From Xanthomonas dyei (GTDB lineage Bacteria > Pseudomonadota > Gammaproteobacteria > Xanthomonadales > Xanthomonadaceae), in the NCBI RefSeq assembly GCF_002939865.1, contig NZ_MDEE01000023.1, positions 18,421-82,420 of the forward strand: a stretch of 64,000 bases of DNA, given 5' to 3'. A program made the position numbers and the translations under genes. The notes below the pieces were generated by a model. It saw nothing but the letters and a program-made list of their open reading frames with translations, was not told the origin of the DNA and searched no databases. This document shows positions 58,526-64,000 of this stretch, one piece after another (the stretch's first letter is position 1; each line of letters begins with the position of its first letter).

Positions 58526-61300
58526 ATGTTGAAGCACAAGCGCTCTGCGCTGAGTATCGCCCTGGCCGTTGCCATGGCACCGACGCTGGCTGCCGCGCAG
58601 TCGGCAACGCCTGCACAAGCCACCGCCACCGAACAAACCGCATCCAATCAACAGAACGGCGCAGTCACCGAGTTGGACAAGGTCCAGGTCACCGGCCTGC
58701 GGCGCGCGATCGAAGGCGCGATCTCGGTCAAGCGCGACTCCACCTCGATCGTGGAAGCCATTTCGGCCGAAGACATCGGCCGCCTGCCCGACGTCAGCAT
58801 CGCCGAATCGCTCGCGCGCCTGCCTGGCCTGGCAGCGCAGCGGGTGGCCGGTCGCGCGCAAGTCATCAGCGTGCGCGGCCTGTCGCCGGACTTCTCCACC
58901 ACCCTGCTCAATGGCCGCGAAGTGGTCAGCACCGGCGATAACCGCAGCGTGGAATTCGACCAATATCCGTCCGAGCTGGTCAGCGGCGTCACCGTGTACA
59001 AGACCCCGGACGCCGGTTTGGTGGGCCAGGGCCTGTCGGGTACCGTCGACATGCAGACCGCGCGCCCGCTGAGCTACAACGAGCGGGTGATCGCCATCGG
59101 TGGCCGCTATCAGCGCAATTCGCTGGGCAAGGCTGCCAACGTCGACCCTTACGGCAACCGCTTCAACGTCAGCTATATCGATCAGTTCGCTGATCGCACC
59201 ATCGGCCTGACCATCGGCTACGCCCACACCGACATGCCGATCCAGGAAAACCAGGTGGGCCTGTACGAACCGTGGCAGCAGGTCAATGCACAGCGTCAAC
59301 GCCCCGGCGTAGCCGACGGCGTGTATTTTTCCGACGGTATCAAGGCGCTGCGCCGCACCGGCAACCAAAAGCGCGATGGCGTCATGGCCACGCTGCAATA
59401 TCGCCCGTCCAACGCCTGGACCAGCACGCTCGACGCCTTCCACACCAAGGCCGAGCAGATCGACACCGCCAACCAGTTCGAGCTCAACCTGAGCAACTAC
59501 AACGGCGGCTACACGCCGGGCCTGAACATCACCGACGTGCGCGTCAACGACAACAACAGCTTCATCGGCGGCACCGCCAGCGGCGTCTACCCGCTGGTCC
59601 GCGGCATGTACAACAAGCGCGAAGACAAGATCGACGCCTTCGGCTGGAACAACGAAATCACCGCAGGCGCGGTCAAGATCATCGCCGACCTGAATTACTC
59701 CAAGGCCACCCGCGATGAATTGAACCTGGAGAACAATCTCCAGCGTGCCCCCATGCCACAGTTGGACACCGTTGGCGTGTCGGTGGCCGGCAATGGCTTC
59801 TCGCAGCTGGCGCCGGGCATGAATTACTCCAATCCGGGTGAGCTGTTCCTTACCAACACCATTTACGGCTCCGGTTACGGCAAGGTGCCGCGTGTGGAAG
59901 ACGTGCTCAAGGGCGCACGCCTGCAGGCCAGCTTCCCGATGCCAGAAGCGCTGAGCTGGTTCTCGGATCTGGATGTCGGCGTCAACTACGCCAACCGCGA
60001 AAAGCAGAAGACCCAGCCGGAAGGCAACATCACGCTGGGCGCGCAGGGCGAGGCCACGGTGGCAGCGGATCTCCAGTACGCACCGGTCAATCTCGGCTTC
60101 GCCGGTCTCGGCTCCCTGCCCGCGTGGAATGTACCGGCGGCGGTCTCGCGCTACATGCTGTTCAACCCCAGCGACGACGCCTCGTTCCTGGTCTCCAAGG
60201 CCTGGACGGTCGAAGAGAAGATCACCACCGCCTGGCTGCGCGCCAACATCGATACCGAATGGGGCGAGGTCGGCGTGCGCGGCAATATCGGCGTGCAGTT
60301 GCAGAGCGCCGATCAATCCTCGCAGGCCAATTACTGGGATGCCTCGCAGCCGCCTGGCAGCGAAGTGCGGCCCATCGACGATGGCAAGAAGTATCGCGAC
60401 TGGCTGCCCAGCCTGAACCTGGCCTTCCAGTTCCCGTACGAGCAGACACTGCGCTTTGCGATGGCCAAGCAGGTCGCGCGCCCACGCGTGGACCAACTGC
60501 GTGCCTCGCTGGAGTTTGGCGTAGACACCTCGACCGGCCGGCCCGGCGCCAGCGGCGGCAACCCGATGCTCGACCCATGGCGCGCGAACGCCATCGACCT
60601 CTCGTACGAAAAATATTTCGCCGAGCGCGCATATGTCGCAGCCGCCTTCTTCTACAAGGACCTGAAGAGCTACATCTACACCCAGAGCCGCGACAACTAC
60701 GATTTCTCCGCACTGGTCGCCGGCTACGTGCCGCCACCGGGCTCGGCACCGGTGCTCACCACCGGCACCTTCAGTGCACCGTTCAACGGCAAGGGCGGCA
60801 CGCTGCGCGGCGTCGAGCTCACTGCATCGCTGCCGCTGGATCTGCTGTTCGCCCCGCTGGAAGGCTTCGGCATCCAGGCCAGCGCCACCTTCAACGACAG
60901 CGACGTCAAGATCCGCGACCCGGAAAGCGCCTCCAGCGTCGGTGATGGTGAAATCAGCCTGCCCGGCTTGTCAGAGCGTGTTTACAACCTCACCGCGTAT
61001 TACGAGCACAAGGGTTTCGAAGCACGCGTCAGCCAGCGTCGCCGCTCCGACTTCATCGGCGAGATCGGCAACTTCAACGGCAACCGCACCCTGCGCTACG
61101 TCGTCGGCGAAAACATTACCGACGCGCAGATCAGCTACAACTTCGCCGAAGGCAGCACCCTCGCTGGCCTCACACTGCTGCTGCAAGCCAGCAACCTCAG
61201 CAACTCGCCGTATCGCACTTACGCAGAAACCAAGGACCGCCCGCTCGAATACATCGAATGGGGCCGCACCTTTGTGCTGGGCGTGAACTACAAGTTCTGA
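58526..61300 (+). CDS. TonB-dependent receptor for maltodextrin (MalA-like)
   Basis: 924-residue outer membrane active importer. A signal peptide ends at TLAAA. A TonB-box-like LDKVQVTG lies near residue 50. The plug domain has SIVEAISAEDIGRLPDVSIAESLARLPGLAAQRV and VISVRGLSPDFSTTLLNGREV. A 22-strand barrel ends EYIEWGRTFVLGVNYKF with the terminal Phe for outer membrane assembly. The long plug-barrel and the carbohydrate neighbours match CUT-locus receptors. GGGAGGGG precedes the ATG at 58526, as in the GH97 and xgtA genes. Confidence 0.95.
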   Translation: MLKHKRSALSIALAVAMAPTLAAAQSATPAQATATEQTASNQQNGAVTELDKVQVTGLRRAIEGAISVKRDSTSIVEAISAEDIGRLPDVSIAESLARLPGLAAQRVAGRAQVISVRGLSPDFSTTLLNGREVVSTGDNRSVEFDQYPSELVSGVTVYKTPDAGLVGQGLSGTVDMQTARPLSYNERVIAIGGRYQRNSLGKAANVDPYGNRFNVSYIDQFADRTIGLTIGYAHTDMPIQENQVGLYEPWQQVNAQRQRPGVADGVYFSDGIKALRRTGNQKRDGVMATLQYRPSNAWTSTLDAFHTKAEQIDTANQFELNLSNYNGGYTPGLNITDVRVNDNNSFIGGTASGVYPLVRGMYNKREDKIDAFGWNNEITAGAVKIIADLNYSKATRDELNLENNLQRAPMPQLDTVGVSVAGNGFSQLAPGMNYSNPGELFLTNTIYGSGYGKVPRVEDVLKGARLQASFPMPEALSWFSDLDVGVNYANREKQKTQPEGNITLGAQGEATVAADLQYAPVNLGFAGLGSLPAWNVPAAVSRYMLFNPSDDASFLVSKAWTVEEKITTAWLRANIDTEWGEVGVRGNIGVQLQSADQSSQANYWDASQPPGSEVRPIDDGKKYRDWLPSLNLAFQFPYEQTLRFAMAKQVARPRVDQLRASLEFGVDTSTGRPGASGGNPMLDPWRANAIDLSYEKYFAERAYVAAAFFYKDLKSYIYTQSRDNYDFSALVAGYVPPPGSAPVLTTGTFSAPFNGKGGTLRGVELTASLPLDLLFAPLEGFGIQASATFNDSDVKIRDPESASSVGDGEISLPGLSERVYNLTAYYEHKGFEARVSQRRRSDFIGEIGNFNGNRTLRYVVGENITDAQISYNFAEGSTLAGLTLLLQASNLSNSPYRTYAETKDRPLEYIEWGRTFVLGVNYKF

Positions 61301-61444
61301 GTGGCTGGTATCACCACGTTCTGGAGACAAGACGCCTGAGTCGCTTCCGAAACGTCGGGGGAGCGTCATACCCCAAGTTCGCCTTCCACATCGGAAGGCG
61401 AACGACACGCTCGAAGCCGCAGCGATCAAGAGCAGCAAGATAGG

Positions 61445-61467
61445 CCCCTCTCCCACCGGGAGAGGGG
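61445..61467. repeat. CCCCTCTCCC-ACC-GGGAGAGGGG hairpin
   Basis: Perfect 10-bp stem with a 3-nt loop, followed by TTGGGGTGAGGGT. This is a widespread intergenic palindrome type in proteobacteria. It may act as a terminator of the receptor gene, although no T run follows. Confidence 0.75.
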
Positions 61468-61609
61468 TTGGGGTGAGGGTACGGCTCCCTCCCTTCCCTA
61501 AAGCCCAGGCATCAATGCTACAAAATCGATATTACTTTCGACGAAGTAAGCTCCGATCAAAGCAAGAAACGCATAGCGCCAAACGACATTTCCATTGCGC
61601 CCCTGCATA

Positions 61610-61650
61610 AAAGAAGACCCGCCGATATCAAGCCGGCAGGTCTTCTTTTG
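61610..61650. terminator. Bidirectional terminator
   Basis: AAAAGAAGACC at 61610-61620 pairs with GGTCTTCTTTT at 61640-61650, with a further GCCG/CGGC pairing inside. A-tract and T-tract arms allow it to end the receptor transcript from the left and the leftward xgtA transcript from the right. Confidence 0.85.
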
Positions 61651-62087
61651 ATATCTTCACCACGAAGTCCAACCTAACGAGATCGCGCAAGACAACTTGC
61701 AGCACATCCTTTCCTGCCACAGGCCACAGGTCCTAAGTTACGCGGCATAAGACCGACCTTCGAGCTGCACGCCGCGCATATGCGCTTAGCGACCCACTCG
61801 CAAAGGCAGCAGGCGGTTTAAAGAAGCCTTGCAGCGAGTCGCCGCTAGCCATAACGCCGCATGCTAGCCAAGCCAGCTAACAGATCGGAAGACGCATCAA
61901 AATTTATGCGCTCCTGATGACACCCTGCCACTCACTAGTGAGAAGGCCTGCAATGCTAGGGCTTATCAACGCTCTAGTACGCGAGACGATCAGCCGGCTA
62001 AAAAGAACGGAGCGACATCGCAAAAAATGCCGCAGCGTTTTTCAAAGCCATCTCAAGCTCACGCATGGAAGTTGCAGCTAGTCGTAC
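61651..62087. other. Gene-free region before xgtA
   Basis: About 437 bp with no open frame worth calling. Its composition is more even than that of neighbouring genes. I see no transposase or phage remnant I can name. It may be decayed sequence. Confidence 0.4.
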
Positions 62088-63704
62088 TCAGCCACGACCT
62101 ACCGCAGCAACAACCGCATGCCCGGCCAACCTGATCTGACCGCCCTCGATCGCCCCACGCTCAACACCAGGCACATCGATCTGCTCCCACTCGCCGGCAG
62201 GTAATGCCATGTCAGCAGGATCGGCGGACAGATTGAATGCCAACAGCATGACCTGACCCGCATGCTCGCGCCGGAACATCAGCACAGGCTCGGCCGTGTC
62301 GTAGAAAGCGATAGATCCCTCGCGCAACGCCGGCATTTCCTTGCGCCAGGCAAGAAACGCACGTACTGCACTCAACACAGAATGCGCATTGTCCTGCTGC
62401 ACACTCACCGCAGCGGCACGATGTGGCTCCGCCAGCGGCAACCACGGCTTGCCACTGGTGAATCCAGCAGATGGCGCGTCGGTCCATGGCATCGGCGTAC
62501 GGCAGCCATCGCGGCCCTTGAAGGTCGGCCAGAATGTAATGCCATACGGGTCCTGCAGGTCCTCGAATGCCACGTCCGCTTCGCCCAAGCCTAGCTCCTC
62601 GCCCTGATACAGGCAGATCGACCCACGCAGCGAACACAGCAGCGCCACCACCATCCGCGCAAATGCTGGCGACGCATGTTCGCCACCCCAACGCGTTACC
62701 GCGCGCACCACATCGTGGTTGGAAATCGCCCAGCACGGCCACCCCTCCAACATGGTGGCCTCGAGCCGGCTCACCGTTTCGCGGATATAGGCCGCGCTGT
62801 AGTCCTGCACCAACAGCTCGAAGCTGTAGCCCATGTGCAGGCGGCCCTGGGCGGTATACTCCGCGGTGGTCGCCAGCGAATCCTCCGACGAAATCTCGCC
62901 TAGGCTCACCGCGTTCGGGTAGCGGTCCAGCAGTGCACGCAAGCGCTCCAGGAACGCAAGGTTCTCCGGCTGCGTATTGTTGAAGTAGTGGTACTGATAC
63001 GCGTACGGATTGTCCGCACTGAAGCCGCGCCCTACTCGCTTGTCCGCTGGCTTGGCCGGGTTGTCGCGCAGCTGCGCATCATGGAAACAGAAGTTGATCG
63101 CATCCAGCCGGAAGCCATCCACGCCCCGATCCAGCCAGAAACGCACGTTGTCCAAAGTCGCCTGCTGCACCTCCGCACTGTGGAAATTCAGGTCGGGCTG
63201 GTCCACCAGGAAGTTGTGCAGGTAGTACTGCTCGCGCCGCGGCTCCCACTGCCACGCCACGCCACCGAATAACGACAACCAGTTATTCGGAGGCATCCCA
63301 TCCTCGCGCGGATCGGCCCACACATACCAATCTGCCTTCGGATTGGTCCTGTCCTGCCGGCTCTCCTGGAACCACGCATGCGCGATCGACGTATGGCTCA
63401 GCACCTGGTCGATCATCACTTTCAAGCCAAGCTCATGCGCCTTGTCCAGCAAGCGATCGAAATCGTCCAGCGTCCCGAACAAGGGATCCACCGCGCGATA
63501 GTCCGCGATGTCGTAACCAAAATCGGCCATCGGCGACTTGAAGAACGGCGAGATCCAGATCGCATCCACCCCCAACCCGGCGATGTAGTCCAGCTTGGCG
63601 ATGATGCCGGGCAAATCACCGACCCCGTCGCCATTGGAATCGAGAAAACTGCGCGGATAGATCTGATAGATGACGGCCCCGCGCCACCATGGTGTCTGCG
63701 ACAT
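62088..63704 (-). CDS. xgtA: GH13 alpha-glucosidase / alpha-glucosyltransferase (XgtA type)
   Basis: 538-residue cytoplasmic GH13 enzyme (no signal peptide) that hydrolyses maltose and short alpha-glucosides. The start MSQTPWWRGAVIYQIYPRSF is close to what I recall of Xanthomonas XgtA, an alpha-glucosyl transfer enzyme of the same length. GH13 regions: MIDQVLSHTS (I), GVDGFRLDAINF with the nucleophile (II), SLGEISSEDS (III) and ISNHDVVRAVTRWGG (IV). It would consume disaccharide brought in by the MFS permease. The ATG at 63704 has GGGAGGGG upstream, and an operator lies 91 bp before it. Confidence 0.95.
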   Translation of the reverse strand: MSQTPWWRGAVIYQIYPRSFLDSNGDGVGDLPGIIAKLDYIAGLGVDAIWISPFFKSPMADFGYDIADYRAVDPLFGTLDDFDRLLDKAHELGLKVMIDQVLSHTSIAHAWFQESRQDRTNPKADWYVWADPREDGMPPNNWLSLFGGVAWQWEPRREQYYLHNFLVDQPDLNFHSAEVQQATLDNVRFWLDRGVDGFRLDAINFCFHDAQLRDNPAKPADKRVGRGFSADNPYAYQYHYFNNTQPENLAFLERLRALLDRYPNAVSLGEISSEDSLATTAEYTAQGRLHMGYSFELLVQDYSAAYIRETVSRLEATMLEGWPCWAISNHDVVRAVTRWGGEHASPAFARMVVALLCSLRGSICLYQGEELGLGEADVAFEDLQDPYGITFWPTFKGRDGCRTPMPWTDAPSAGFTSGKPWLPLAEPHRAAAVSVQQDNAHSVLSAVRAFLAWRKEMPALREGSIAFYDTAEPVLMFRREHAGQVMLLAFNLSADPADMALPAGEWEQIDVPGVERGAIEGGQIRLAGHAVVAAVGRG

Positions 63705-63794
63705 GTACGCCCCTCCCGGGCCAATGCGAGCGCGAGAACATGCGCTCAGTCAAGACCGCTAGCGTAGCCGCGCAGCAAACTTCAATCGCATTCG

Positions 63795-63808
63795 TGCATA
63801 CGTATTCA
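63795..63808. promoter_or_regulatory. Putative LacI-type operator 3 (TGCATACGTATTCA)
   Basis: Identical 14-mer to site 1, upstream of the leftward xgtA gene. It completes a set of three sites that mark the three transcription units of the maltodextrin locus. Confidence 0.8.
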
Positions 63809-63900
63809 TCGCAAGTCTGGAGTACGCTGCCTATCCAATCACCTCGGATAGGGAATCGGACTCCAAACCACTGCGCTACTCTAGAATGGAGAATCTCGGT

Positions 63901-64000
63901 TGGACACCACTGTAATGACCCATCGGTTTCTGCACAGGTCAGGTGGTTAATGTAGCGGCATAGGCTTGGTCAGGCGTCATCATCTTCAGTGCCTGATGCG
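63901..64000. mobile_element. End of an IS3-family insertion sequence (truncated by the window)
   Basis: The terminal sequence TGGACACCACTGTAATGACC near 63901 looks like an IS3-family end, with the transposase reading frame ending just inside. The rest lies beyond the window, so intactness cannot be judged. Confidence 0.6.
63939..64000 (-). CDS. IS3-family transposase (OrfB), C-terminal fragment
   Basis: The last 19 codons read HQALKMMTPDQAYAATLTT and then stop, the typical C terminus of an IS3-group DDE transposase (a HQAL...TP motif). The 5' part lies outside the window. It is upstream of xgtA, so insertion could affect that promoter or separate the maltodextrin locus from neighbouring genes. 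Confidence 0.75.
   Translation of the reverse strand, partial: HQALKMMTPDQAYAATLTT

Overview
The window is chromosomal DNA of a Xanthomonas-type gammaproteobacterium. The key evidence is a complete xanthan gum cluster (gumB to gumP, minus strand, about 22.8-40.6 kb). It sits downstream of the ihfA (historically 'gumA') and tRNA-Pro locus, which is the classical Xanthomonas arrangement. A LOV-domain histidine kinase, a BigR-type operon and a maltodextrin locus fed by a TonB-dependent receptor fit the same genus. The species cannot be fixed from the sequence alone.

Layout. 0-5.7 kb (plus strand): ftsY, a small unknown gene, mutY, yggX, a DUF3658-like small gene, then a sulfide-type operon of bigR and two YeeE/YedE half-transporters. 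Two inverted, diverged copies of a ~147-bp palindromic-end element flank yggX and its neighbour. 5.9-16.1 kb: LOV kinase (minus), methyltransferase, secreted unknown protein (minus), S41 peptidase, tRNA-Phe (minus), lipocalin, LEA-type lipoprotein, acyl-CoA dehydrogenase, two hairpin repeats and an HNH nuclease. 16.6-18.5 kb: dxs. 18.9-24.7 kb (minus): six tightly overlapping genes, gumO, gumP, an SDR, a GT21-like glycosyltransferase, an alpha/beta-hydrolase-like protein and a GT1-like glycosyltransferase. They look like a separate lipid-glycoside pathway attached to the end of the gum cluster. 24.9-40.6 kb (minus): gumN, a DUF985 cupin and gumM back to gumB. These genes export (B, C), prime (D), polymerise (E), acetylate (F, G), glycosylate (H, I, K, M), flip (J) and pyruvylate (L) xanthan. 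41-48.9 kb (minus): tRNA-Pro, a MerR-family gene, ihfA, pheT, pheS, rplT, rpmI, infC (rare ATC start) and thrS.

49.2-63.7 kb: a maltodextrin utilisation locus. It holds a LacI-type regulator, a minus-strand operon (six-hairpin glycosidase, MFS permease, GH13 amylase), a divergent GH97 alpha-glucosidase, a TonB-dependent receptor and a GH13 alpha-glucosidase (XgtA type). Three near-identical 14-bp palindromes (TGNATACGTATNCA) lie upstream of exactly the three transcription units that carry the pathway, so they are probably the operators of one regulon. The scheme would be import through the outer membrane receptor, periplasmic cleavage, MFS uptake and cytoplasmic hydrolysis.

The last 100 bases hold the end of an IS3-family insertion sequence. 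Three families of short intergenic repeats occur, and in two places a repeat supplies the stop codon of the neighbouring gene (mutY and the amylase).
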